DNA of 64,000 bases from Neorhizobium sp. UBA3556 (lineage in GTDB: Bacteria > Pseudomonadota > Alphaproteobacteria > Rhizobiales > Rhizobiaceae): the NCBI GenBank assembly GCA_002376235.1, contig DFNX01000016.1:372001-436000 (forward strand), written 5' to 3'. Positions 36,005 through 43,285 of this stretch are shown here, piece by piece. Both the position numbers and the translations under genes were made by a program. A model generated the notes under the pieces. It searched no databases. It was not told the origin of the DNA and saw only the letters and a list, made by a program, of their open reading frames with translations. The stretch's first letter is position 1; each line of letters begins with the position of its first letter.

Positions 36005-36457
36005 ATGCTGAAGAACCTGGATCCGGCACTGAATGCCGATATCCTGTATGCCCTGAAATCCATGGGCCACGGCGATACGCTCGTGTTGGCCGACGCCAAT
36101 TTCCCATCCGATTCGATTGCCCGCCAGACGGTGCTCGGCAAGGTGATAAGGATGGACAACATCTCGGCACCGCGCGCCATGCAGGCGATCCTGTCGGTGC
36201 TTCCGCTCGACACACCGCTGCAGCCGTCCGTCGGGCGGATGGAAGTTATCGGCCAGCCGGACACGATCCCGGAAATCCAGAAAGAGATACAGGCTGAAAT
36301 CGATGCCGCCGAGGGCAAGCCCGCACCCATGTACGCAATCGAAAGACACGCCTTCTACGAGATTGCGAAAAAAGCCTATTGCGTAGTCGCCACCGGCGAA
36401 CTGCGCTTCTACGGCTGCTTCATCCTCACCAAGGGCGTCATTCCGCCGAGGATTTAA
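36005..36457 (+). CDS. RbsD/FucU-family mutarotase
   Basis: A 150-aa protein of the family that interconverts sugar anomers (L-fucose or D-ribose). It has the FucU start MLKNLDPALNADILYALKSM, the catalytic-type GHGDTLVLADANFP with the conserved His (about residue 23) and the ending ATGELRFYGCFILTKGVI. The ATG at 36005 has GGAGGAG eight bases upstream, so the longer frame from 35990 is not used. No sugar transporter or kinase gene is adjacent, so the actual sugar is unknown. It is close to FucU rather than RbsD in length. Confidence 0.88.
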   Translation: MLKNLDPALNADILYALKSMGHGDTLVLADANFPSDSIARQTVLGKVIRMDNISAPRAMQAILSVLPLDTPLQPSVGRMEVIGQPDTIPEIQKEIQAEIDAAEGKPAPMYAIERHAFYEIAKKAYCVVATGELRFYGCFILTKGVIPPRI

Positions 36458-36491
36458 TGCAGCGAGCTCTAATTTTCCGTCAGGGAAGTTT

Positions 36492-37046
36492 ATGACTAAC
36501 GTTAAACTGAAATTGAATCCTCAGCTTTGTAAGCACTCTTACAACGAGGCGGTGGAGCGCATAGCAAGACTTGCTTCCTATGCGACTTCACGAAGTCTCA
36601 AACATCTTGGGTTCGGTGATTATTTCTCGCTCGCAGAGGAACTCTGCAAGAAGGATCTGATCGTCTTGTCAATCTCGATCCGGCGGCTCGCAGAGATGAC
36701 AAAAAGCCAAACGAATCTGAAGAAACAACGGATAAAGGCTTTGAGAGTAGATGCCGACGAAGCCAGAAGAGTTGGTGACGAAAACTGCTGGGACTTATTG
36801 GGAAATATAATCCACGGCATCGAGATCGATGTATTCAAGGACATAGGAAAATTCACCTCCAAAGACATTTTCGAGGTGATGGAGAACAAAGAGGAAATTG
36901 ATGCCGCGCTGTCGATTAAGTCGGACAAATTCCACGCTAAAACGTTTGCGTTAACTGACCTCTTAAGAGGCCTAAATGACTACCTTGATGAGGCCGATCA
37001 GATACTGGCCGACCACAAAATCTTCGTTGGTTCCTTATACGAGTAA
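36492..37046 (+). CDS. Hypothetical protein, AT-rich, probably acquired
   Basis: A 184-aa soluble protein, rich in Lys, Leu, Asp and Glu and predicted largely helical. It has no signal peptide, membrane segment or motif I recognise. The ATG at 36492 is preceded by AGGGAAG at good spacing. Its base composition (many A/T-ending codons such as aaa, ttg and gat) differs from all neighbours, which suggests recent transfer. It follows the FucU-like gene by 34 bases and ends at a strong hairpin. Weak resemblance to helical HEPN-like toxins was considered but no clear RX4-6H motif is seen. Function unknown. Confidence 0.7.
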   Translation: MTNVKLKLNPQLCKHSYNEAVERIARLASYATSRSLKHLGFGDYFSLAEELCKKDLIVLSISIRRLAEMTKSQTNLKKQRIKALRVDADEARRVGDENCWDLLGNIIHGIEIDVFKDIGKFTSKDIFEVMENKEEIDAALSIKSDKFHAKTFALTDLLRGLNDYLDEADQILADHKIFVGSLYE

Positions 37047-37080
37047 GGCCGGACCTTTGTCGTCCGGCCTCTAGTTTGTT
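37046..37080 (+). terminator. Intrinsic terminator after the hypothetical gene
   Basis: A 9-bp stem, AGGCCGGAC/GTCCGGCCT (37046-37054 with 37062-37070), starts at the stop codon and is followed by CTAGTTTGTTT. It lies between this gene and the convergent ilvC. Confidence 0.75.
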
Positions 37081-37100
37081 TAAGACATGACCGTCGGTGC

Positions 37101-38120
37101 TTAGTTGACGGCTTTGTCGACCAGCTTGTTCTTGCCGATCCAGGGCATCATGGCACGCAGCTTGGTGCCGACTTCCTCGATCTGGTGGCTGTCGTTGTTG
37201 CGACGGATACCCTTAAAGCGGGCACCGCCGGCACGGTATTCCTGCATCCAGTCGGACGTGAACTTGCCGGTCTGGATATCGGTCAGGACACGCTTCATTT
37301 CAGCCTTGGTCTCGGCGGTGATGATGCGCGGACCAGTGACGTATTCGCCCCACTCGGCCGTGTTGGAGATCGAATAGTTCATGTTGGCGATGCCGCCTTC
37401 ATAGATCAGGTCGACGATCAGCTTCACTTCGTGCAGGCACTCGAAATAGGCCATTTCCGGCGCATACCCGCCCTCGACCAGCGTCTCGAAGCCGGCGCGG
37501 ATCAGTTCGACCAGACCGCCGCACAGAACGACCTGTTCGCCGAAGAGGTCGGTTTCGCACTCTTCCTTGAACGTCGTTTCGATGATGCCCGAACGACCGC
37601 CGCCAACGCCGCAGGCGTAGGAAAGAGCGAGTTCAAGCGCATTGCCGGAAGCGTTCTGATGGATTGCGACAAGGCAAGGAACGCCGCCGCCCTTCTGGTA
37701 TTCGCCGCGAACCGTGTGGCCCGGGCCCTTCGGCGCGATCATGACGACATCGATCGATGCCTTCGGCTCGATCAGGCCGAAATGAACGTTGAGGCCGTGC
37801 GCAAATGCGATGGTTGCGCCGTCACGGATGTTGCCGGCGATTTCGTCGCGGTAGATGTCGGCCTGCAGCTCGTCCGGGGTCGCCATCATCATCAGGTCGG
37901 CCCAAGCGGCGGCTTCGGCAACGGTCATGACTTTGAAACCGTCGGCTTCGGCCTTCTTGGCGGTGGCGGAACCGGCCTTGAGGGCGATTGCCATGTTCTG
38001 CGCACCGGAATCCTTCAGGTTCAGCGCGTGTGCGCGACCCTGAGAACCGTAGCCGATGATGGCGACCTTCTTCGACTTGATCAGGTTGAGGTCGGCATCA
38101 CGATCGTAATAAACGCGCAT
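37101..38120 (-). CDS. ilvC: Ketol-acid reductoisomerase (NADP+)
   Basis: Converts acetolactate and acetohydroxybutyrate to dihydroxy acids in valine/isoleucine/leucine synthesis. At 339 aa it is the short class I form. The NADPH fold has IIGYGSQGRAHALNLKDSG (about residues 21-39). The metal-binding region contains ETFKEECETDLFGEQVVLCGG (about 188-208), with the Asp and Glu ligands, and YECLHEVKLIVDLIYEGG (about 225-242). The ATG at 38120 is preceded by GGAAGG. It stands alone, followed by a convergent hairpin. Confidence 0.97.
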   Translation of the reverse strand: MRVYYDRDADLNLIKSKKVAIIGYGSQGRAHALNLKDSGAQNMAIALKAGSATAKKAEADGFKVMTVAEAAAWADLMMMATPDELQADIYRDEIAGNIRDGATIAFAHGLNVHFGLIEPKASIDVVMIAPKGPGHTVRGEYQKGGGVPCLVAIHQNASGNALELALSYACGVGGGRSGIIETTFKEECETDLFGEQVVLCGGLVELIRAGFETLVEGGYAPEMAYFECLHEVKLIVDLIYEGGIANMNYSISNTAEWGEYVTGPRIITAETKAEMKRVLTDIQTGKFTSDWMQEYRAGGARFKGIRRNNDSHQIEEVGTKLRAMMPWIGKNKLVDKAVN

Positions 38121-38159
38121 CTTAAATTCCTTCCCTATGCGAGTGTTTGTTTCAGTTGT

Positions 38160-38819
38160 TCATCGTCCGGCGGAAACGCGAAGCGCGTCCGCAGTTTTCT
38201 GCTCGACGCCATGCAGCGCGAGAAAAGCTTCGACCGCTCTCTCCGCCTGGCGCGAATTGTCCTTCAGTCCCGGCTCACCGAGCAGCATGCGAATATGCAG
38301 ATCGGAAACCACAAGGCCGTAAAATGTGTGATAGGCGGCATCGGCATTTTCGAAGCGCAGAAGCCCTGCCCGCTTGCCGGCTTCCATCAGCGCCATCGCG
38401 CGACGATCGATCTGCCTGCGGCCATGTTCGACCAGAAGCTTGCCGAGTTTCGAGCCGTCGCGGCTCGTCTGTCCGATCGCCAGTCGGTTGAGGGCAAGCG
38501 ACACGTCACCGCCCAGAACTTCCAGCAAGTCGCGGCCGAACTGTTCGAGATACTGCTTCAGGACCTGTTCCGTCAGCTTTTCGCCCGAACGGTCGGCAGT
38601 GCGAACCTTGCTTGCCTGATAGGCGATCATCGCAGCCAGAACACCGTCGCGATCGCCGAACCATTTATACAGGCTTTCCTTGGAACAGCTTGCTGCACGC
38701 GCAAGCCCCGATGTCGTCAGCGCTTTGTCGCCGCCTTCGACGAGAAGACGAAGCGCCTGCTCCAGAACTTCGTTCTGGCGCGGCGAAAACTGGGGCGTGT
38801 CGGCGGTATCGGGTCTCAC
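38160..38819 (-). CDS. TetR-family transcriptional regulator
   Basis: A 219-aa regulator with an N-terminal TetR HTH (about residues 15-60: LEQALRLLVEGGDKALTTSG, then LARAASCSKESLYKWFGDRD) and a helical ligand-binding C-terminal domain typical of the AcrR-like group. The start is a GTG at 38819 with GAGGAG upstream. A perfect palindrome just before the gene is a likely autoregulatory operator. It is between ilvC and the AraC-type gene, both on the same strand, so the target besides itself is unknown. Confidence 0.9.
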   Translation of the reverse strand: MRPDTADTPQFSPRQNEVLEQALRLLVEGGDKALTTSGLARAASCSKESLYKWFGDRDGVLAAMIAYQASKVRTADRSGEKLTEQVLKQYLEQFGRDLLEVLGGDVSLALNRLAIGQTSRDGSKLGKLLVEHGRRQIDRRAMALMEAGKRAGLLRFENADAAYHTFYGLVVSDLHIRMLLGEPGLKDNSRQAERAVEAFLALHGVEQKTADALRVSAGR

Positions 38820-38838
38820 TTGCGGCTGCTCCTCTCAG

Positions 38839-38852
38839 GTACCGTACGGTAC
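38839..38852. promoter_or_regulatory. Palindromic operator candidate before the TetR gene
   Basis: A 14-base perfect palindrome, GTACCGTACGGTAC, 20 bases upstream of the GTG start, extended by a further ACGGTT on the right. ACCGTACGGT-type palindromes are typical TetR/AcrR-family sites. Autorepression is inferred from position only. Confidence 0.5.
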
Positions 38853-38934
38853 GGTTCTGGCGTATAAAGCAATTCTGCTTTCCGTCAAGCCGGATTTGCA
38901 AACGGCAGAGAGGAATTTACGAAAACCGAAGAAT

Positions 38935-39840
38935 TCAGTCCGCGACCGAAACCCGAACCGCATCCATGTCACGCGCTGGCGACAGGCCGTAGAGGCGGCT
39001 ATATTCGCGGCTGAACTGCGACGGGCTCTGATATCCGACACGATGGCCGGCATTGCCGACATCGAGCCCTTCCACCAGCATAAGCCGCCGGGCCTCATGA
39101 AGCCTCAACTGCTTCTGGTACTGAACCGGCGTCATCGCCGTGATCGCCTTGAAATGGTGATGGAAGGAAGAGACGCTCATGCCGACATGTTCGGCCAGTT
39201 CCTCGATCCTCAGCGACCCGGCAAAGTTCTCCTTCAACCATGCGATGGCGCGTGCCACCCGGTTGCCGTGGCTGTCGGCAATCGCAATATTGATCAACTG
39301 CCCGCCAGCCGGGCCGGTCAGGATGCGATAGAGGATCTCCTGCTCGATCAGCGGCGCAAGCGACGCGATATCCGCTGGACGATCAAGCAAGCGCATCAGT
39401 CGAACGGCAGCATCCAGAAGCTCGGGCGTGGCAATATTGACGACGATGCCGCGCTGGTTCTTGCTCGGCCCGACAGGCTTCGAAAGCCCGTTTCGACCCA
39501 TCAGGTCAAGCACCTTGTCGCTGCTGATCGCCACAGTGATGCAGAAATGCGGAACCTCGGGACTGGCCTCGACAACCCTCCACGCAACAGGCAGATCGAG
39601 CGATGTCAGAAGATAGTCGCCTGCCCCGTAATTGATCGTATCGCTACCGAGTTGAACGCATTTCGCTCCCTGGATCACCATCGCGAAACAGGGTCTGTAG
39701 CTCCCGTGGCAAGGCTCGCTAGGCGACGTCCGCCGGCTGATGCCCAGCCCGTCGATCGCCGTCGTTCCATCACCCTCGCCGCCGCCATGCCTCGCAGCGA
39801 TCGAGGCAATTTCCTGATAGGGATTGAAAGGGAGTGTCAT
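38935..39840 (-). CDS. AraC-family transcriptional regulator
   Basis: A 301-aa regulator with an AraC_N-type cupin-like N-terminal domain (about residues 40-130, with PCFAMVIQGAKCVQLG) and a C-terminal double HTH: LRIEELAEHVGMSVSSFHHH (about 208-227) and the second at VGNAGHRVGYQSPSQFSREY (about 258-277). The ATG at 39840 has GGAG upstream; an in-frame ATG at 39879 is less likely. It is divergent from the alcohol dehydrogenase gene across about 190 bases, which suggests that it controls it in response to aldehydes, alcohols or similar compounds. This is inference from position. Confidence 0.9.
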   Translation of the reverse strand: MTLPFNPYQEIASIAARHGGGEGDGTTAIDGLGISRRTSPSEPCHGSYRPCFAMVIQGAKCVQLGSDTINYGAGDYLLTSLDLPVAWRVVEASPEVPHFCITVAISSDKVLDLMGRNGLSKPVGPSKNQRGIVVNIATPELLDAAVRLMRLLDRPADIASLAPLIEQEILYRILTGPAGGQLINIAIADSHGNRVARAIAWLKENFAGSLRIEELAEHVGMSVSSFHHHFKAITAMTPVQYQKQLRLHEARRLMLVEGLDVGNAGHRVGYQSPSQFSREYSRLYGLSPARDMDAVRVSVAD

Positions 39841-40031
39841 TGAGCCATTTCTCCGAAGCAGGCGTCGAACCGTCTCCATTCTATAATGCGTAGCGGCTTT
39901 CGCAACGAGGGATGCCTCGCAATATTGCAGGATCGTGCAAGAAGCTTGGAGGATCGATCTAACGCCTGCCCCGTGTCGTGACGCATAGTCCGGCCGTTGA
40001 TTTTCAACCCATCAATGAATGGAGTTCCCCC

Positions 40032-41081
40032 ATGCCCATCGCCAGAGGCTATGCTGCGACCGACGCGTCGAGCCCGCTCACCCCTTTCACCTTCGAGCGC
40101 CGCGAACCGAATGATGACGACGTCGTCATCGACATCAAGTTCGCAGGCATCTGCCACTCCGACATCCACACAGTTCGCAACGAATGGAAGAACGCCGTCT
40201 ATCCAATCGTGCCCGGTCATGAGATCGCCGGCATCGTCAAGGCCGTAGGCTCCAAGGTCACGAAATTCAAAGTCGGCGACCGTGTCGGCGTGGGCTGCTT
40301 CGTCGATAGCTGTGTCGGCTGCGCCACCCGCGACCTCGACAACGAACATTACCTTCCCGGCCTCGTCCAGACCTACAACGACGTCGATACGCTGAACGGC
40401 AATGCCGCAACCCAGGGCGGCTATTCCGACTCGATCGTCGTCAAGGAAGGTTATGTCCTGTCGATCCCGGACAACCTGCCGCTCGAAGCAGCAGCCCCGC
40501 TTCTGTGCGCCGGCATCACCCTATACTCGCCGCTGCACCGCTGGCAGGCAGGTCCGGGCAAGAAGGTCGCCATCGTCGGCATGGGCGGCCTCGGCCATAT
40601 GGGCGTCAAGATCGGCGCAGCCATGGGTGCGGATGTCACAGTGCTCTCCCAGTCGCTGTCGAAGAAGGAAGACGGCCTCAAGCTCGGCGCCAAGGATTAT
40701 TACGCCACCAGCGACGAAGAAACCTTCAAGAAGCTCGCCGGCTATTTCGATCTGATCATCTGCACCGCTGGTGTGGCGCTCGACTGGAACGCCTATCTCG
40801 GCCTCGTCAAGCCGAAGGGTGCCATGGTCGTTGTCGGCGCCCCCGAGCACCCGATCCCGGTCCACGCCTTTTCGCTGATCTTCGGCGCCAAGGAACTTTC
40901 CGGCTCGATGATCGGCTCGATCAAGGAAACCCAGGAAATGCTGGATTTCTGCGGCGAGAAGGGCATCGTCTCTGAAATCGAAAAGATCAACATCCAGCAG
41001 GTCAACGAAGCCTATGAACGCGTCCTGAAAAGCGACGTCCGCTACCGCTTCGTCATCGACATGGCATCGATCGACGCCTGA
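40032..41081 (+). CDS. Zinc-type NAD(P)-dependent alcohol dehydrogenase (YahK/CAD-like) with reduced structural zinc site
   Basis: A 349-aa medium-chain dehydrogenase, likely reducing aldehydes with NADPH. The catalytic zinc ligands are in AGICHSDIH (C41) and GHE (about residues 63-65). The cofactor motif is GMGGLGHMGVK (about residues 179-189). In most relatives the structural zinc lobe has four Cys in the spacing Cx2Cx2Cx7C. Here C94 and C97 are present but the next two positions are R100 and L108. The ATG at 40032 has GGAG seven bases upstream. It is divergent from an AraC-type regulator. Confidence 0.9.
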   Translation: MPIARGYAATDASSPLTPFTFERREPNDDDVVIDIKFAGICHSDIHTVRNEWKNAVYPIVPGHEIAGIVKAVGSKVTKFKVGDRVGVGCFVDSCVGCATRDLDNEHYLPGLVQTYNDVDTLNGNAATQGGYSDSIVVKEGYVLSIPDNLPLEAAAPLLCAGITLYSPLHRWQAGPGKKVAIVGMGGLGHMGVKIGAAMGADVTVLSQSLSKKEDGLKLGAKDYYATSDEETFKKLAGYFDLIICTAGVALDWNAYLGLVKPKGAMVVVGAPEHPIPVHAFSLIFGAKELSGSMIGSIKETQEMLDFCGEKGIVSEIEKINIQQVNEAYERVLKSDVRYRFVIDMASIDA

Positions 41082-41107
41082 GCTGGTCGGCATGACTGAA
41101 AAGACAG

Positions 41108-41133
41108 GGGCGGCATCGGCCGCCCTTCGTCGT
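41108..41133 (+). terminator. Hairpin after the alcohol dehydrogenase gene
   Basis: The stem GGGCGGC/GCCGCCC (41108-41114 with 41119-41125) has a 4-base loop and is followed by TTCGTCGTTC, a weak U tract. It lies between the convergent dehydrogenase and HxlR genes. Confidence 0.5.
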
Positions 41134-41147
41134 TCAAGGCACTGAAT

Positions 41148-41555
41148 CTACCCCAATTCGCTCGCGTCAAACTTCACACGTGCAGCCTTGACGGCAGCGT
41201 GATTGTCCGCCGCCCACGCAAGCACCTTTGACAACGGCTCGAACAGTGAGTGGCCAAGTTCGGTCATGCTATATTCCACGCTTGGCGGCTTGGTCGGAAA
41301 CACCTGACGGTCGATATAGCCATCGCGCTGCAGATCCCGCAGAGTCTGCGTCAGCATCCGTTGAGAAATATCCGGCACCAGACGCCGCAACTCCCCGAAG
41401 CGATAAGGCTTCTGCACCAGCGCCTCCAGAAGCAGCGTCGACCATTTTCCGGCTATCTGGTTCATCACGTCGCGAACCGGACAGTTGCCTGCATCCCAGT
41501 TGGACATGTCACAGGGCTCACCCGCAAGCGTGGTCGCTCGTGCTGCATTGTCCAT
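41148..41555 (-). CDS. HxlR-family transcriptional regulator (QorR-like)
   Basis: A 135-aa winged-helix regulator. The HxlR core starts with CPVRDVMNQIAGKWSTLLLE (about residues 26-45) and continues RFGELRRLVPDISQRMLTQT and the wing LRDLQRDGYIDRQVFPTKPPSVEYSMT. Cysteines at about residues 15 and 26 could sense oxidants or quinones, as described for QorR/HypR-type members. The ATG at 41555 is chosen; a longer frame to 41618 overlaps the divergent promoter. It is divergent from a QorB-like gene, the same pairing as ytfH-ytfG in E. coli, so it probably represses that gene. Confidence 0.9.
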   Translation of the reverse strand: MDNAARATTLAGEPCDMSNWDAGNCPVRDVMNQIAGKWSTLLLEALVQKPYRFGELRRLVPDISQRMLTQTLRDLQRDGYIDRQVFPTKPPSVEYSMTELGHSLFEPLSKVLAWAADNHAAVKAARVKFDASELG

Positions 41556-41626
41556 TCCGGTAGTTCCCTTTTGGTAACGATCTCCCGGAAATGTGCCTCC
41601 TTTACAGGGTCGCGTCAATTCCTATT

Positions 41627-41650
41627 CTAGTGCTAGTCTCTTTTTGAGAC
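41627..41650. promoter_or_regulatory. Candidate operator in the HxlR/QorB-like intergenic region
   Basis: CTAGTGCTAG (41627-41636) is followed by GTCTC-TTTTT-GAGAC (41636-41650), two small inverted repeats about 50-70 bases before the QorB-like start. They are candidates for HxlR binding, based on symmetry and location only. Confidence 0.3.
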
Positions 41651-41697
41651 CAACAACCATGCCGGCGCGATCCGGCGGCATTGCAAGAGGAAACGAC

Positions 41698-42588
41698 ATG
41701 ACCAAACTTCTCGTCACAGGCGCCGCCGGCCAACTCGGCCGCGCGGTCCTCAGTCACCTTCTGGAGACATCGAAGGTTTCGCCGAACGATATCGTCGCTG
41801 CAAGCCGCGACACGTCCAAACTTGCCGATCTTGCCGCCAAGGGCGTCGAAACCCGCAAGGCGGATTTCACCGACGAGGCGGGCCTTGCAGCAGCCTTCGC
41901 CGGCATCGACCGCATCCTGATCATCTCGACGGATGATCTCGCAACGCCGGGCGGTCGCCTGAAGCAGCATAGGACGGCAGTCGCGGCGGCGACCAAGGCC
42001 GGCGTCAAGCATATCCTCTACACATCCATGCCGAACCCGGACAAGTCGCTCATCAGCTTTGCGCCGGATCATCTGGGAACCGAGGAAGCCATCAAGGCAA
42101 CCGGCATCACACACACGATCCTGCGCAACGCCTGGTATGACGACAACTATCTGATGTCGATGCCGCACAATCTGGAAACCGGCACCTGGTACACGGCCTA
42201 TGGCCCAGGCAAGGTCTCCAATATCAGCCGTGACGATTGCGCCCGCGCAGCCGCAGCCGCCCTTGCCAGTCCGCCGGCCGGCAGCACCACCCTCACCCTC
42301 ACCGGTTCGGAAAGCCTCAATGCCGAGGAGATCGCGGCGCTCGTCTCCAAGGCAACCGGCAAGCCGCTCAAGGTCGTGCATGTCACCGACGAACAACTGG
42401 CAGGCGGCTTGACCTCGGCGGGCCTTCCCGACTTCCTGGTCAAGATGCTGGTATCGGCCGATGCCAATATCCGCGCCGGCAATTTCGATCTGGTGACGGG
42501 TGATTTCGAAACGCTGACCGACCGCAAGCCGCAGACACTTTCCGCCTATCTCGAAAGCAGCAAGAACGCGCTTCTCGGCGCGCACTGA
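41698..42588 (+). CDS. NmrA/QorB-like NAD(P)H:quinone oxidoreductase family protein
   Basis: A 296-aa atypical SDR. The N-terminal cofactor motif is TGAAGQLGRAV (about residues 7-17), followed by VAASRDTSKLADLAAKG and DRILIISTDD. The segment HILYTSMPNPDKS and later LRNAWYDDNYL fit QorB/YtfG proteins, which reduce quinones with NADPH. The ATG at 41698 has AGAGG upstream, so the longer frame is not used. With the divergent HxlR-type regulator it resembles the qorB-qorR (ytfG-ytfH) pair of redox stress response. Confidence 0.87.
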   Translation: MTKLLVTGAAGQLGRAVLSHLLETSKVSPNDIVAASRDTSKLADLAAKGVETRKADFTDEAGLAAAFAGIDRILIISTDDLATPGGRLKQHRTAVAAATKAGVKHILYTSMPNPDKSLISFAPDHLGTEEAIKATGITHTILRNAWYDDNYLMSMPHNLETGTWYTAYGPGKVSNISRDDCARAAAAALASPPAGSTTLTLTGSESLNAEEIAALVSKATGKPLKVVHVTDEQLAGGLTSAGLPDFLVKMLVSADANIRAGNFDLVTGDFETLTDRKPQTLSAYLESSKNALLGAH

Positions 42589-42609
42589 ACCACATCGACA
42601 AACAGAAAG

Positions 42610-42643
42610 CGCCCGCAGAAACGATAATCTCTGCGGGCGTTTA
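42610..42643. terminator. Bidirectional terminator between the QorB-like and GGDEF-like genes
   Basis: A 10-bp stem, CGCCCGCAGA/TCTGCGGGCG (42610-42619 with 42630-42639), is followed by TTTAAG on the plus strand and CTTTCTGTTTG on the minus strand. It separates convergent genes. Confidence 0.75.
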
Positions 42644-42661
42644 AGCCGTTTGCACTGATGC

Positions 42662-43267
42662 TCAGTGAACTACAGTGGCGAACGTGTGATCGGAGACGAC
42701 CTGATTGCGTCCACTCATCTTGGCCATGAACAGAAACTGTTCCGCAGCGTTGAGATAGTTGTCGAACGTTTCCGGCCCGTGGATTTCAGCAATGCCGATC
42801 GACACGGTGATATTGATTATCTCGCCCTTCCAGCCGATCGGGCACGAGGCCAGTTCCTGCCTCAATCGATCCAGCCTCTCCGTCGCCATGGCAACATCCA
42901 TGCCGACCAGCAACAGGCCGAACTGATCCTGGCCGAGATGTGCCACGCAGGCGTAGAGATCCGCGATAAGCCGGACAAGGTTGCCTCCGAATTCCGAAAG
43001 CACCTGATCGGCACATTCGGATCCATACATTTCGGAGACGCGAAAAAGCCGGTCTATATCGATAATCGCGACGGAGCATGCCAGCTCCCCCTCGATACAA
43101 TCTGCAACGACGGGCTCCCCAAGCTGGTAGAGGTCATCGATGGATAAAACGCTGCTGTCAGAAATCCCGCCCGTTTCGATCTCCCCTGCAGCCGCGCTCA
43201 TAGCGATCTGATTGGAATAGCTATGCGGATCTGAATTCTGGCGTCTCTGGCTGACAATGTATGGCAT
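42662..43267 (-). CDS. Degenerate GGDEF-domain protein, 3' part of a PleD-like locus
   Basis: A 201-aa protein whose residues 60-190 match a GGDEF fold (CSVAIIDIDRLFRVSEMYG, later ITVSIGIAEI and AAEQFLFMAKMSGRNQVV). The signature that makes c-di-GMP reads G112-Q-D-Q-F116, so activity is doubtful. It starts at an ATG with AGGTG upstream. The preceding REC-REC gene is in the same reading frame, and only the TGA at 43286-43288 separates the two. REC-REC-GGDEF is the order of PleD. It may be an independent short protein, a readthrough product or a decayed gene. Confidence 0.75.
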   Translation of the reverse strand: MPYIVSQRRQNSDPHSYSNQIAMSAAAGEIETGGISDSSVLSIDDLYQLGEPVVADCIEGELACSVAIIDIDRLFRVSEMYGSECADQVLSEFGGNLVRLIADLYACVAHLGQDQFGLLLVGMDVAMATERLDRLRQELASCPIGWKGEIINITVSIGIAEIHGPETFDNYLNAAEQFLFMAKMSGRNQVVSDHTFATVVH

Positions 43268-43285
43268 GCGGCACCTGTTTCGCGA

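Noticed and set aside
37185..38867. 560-codon plus-strand open frame across ilvC and the TetR gene
   Set aside because: It runs antisense through two clear genes and has no domain or ribosome site.
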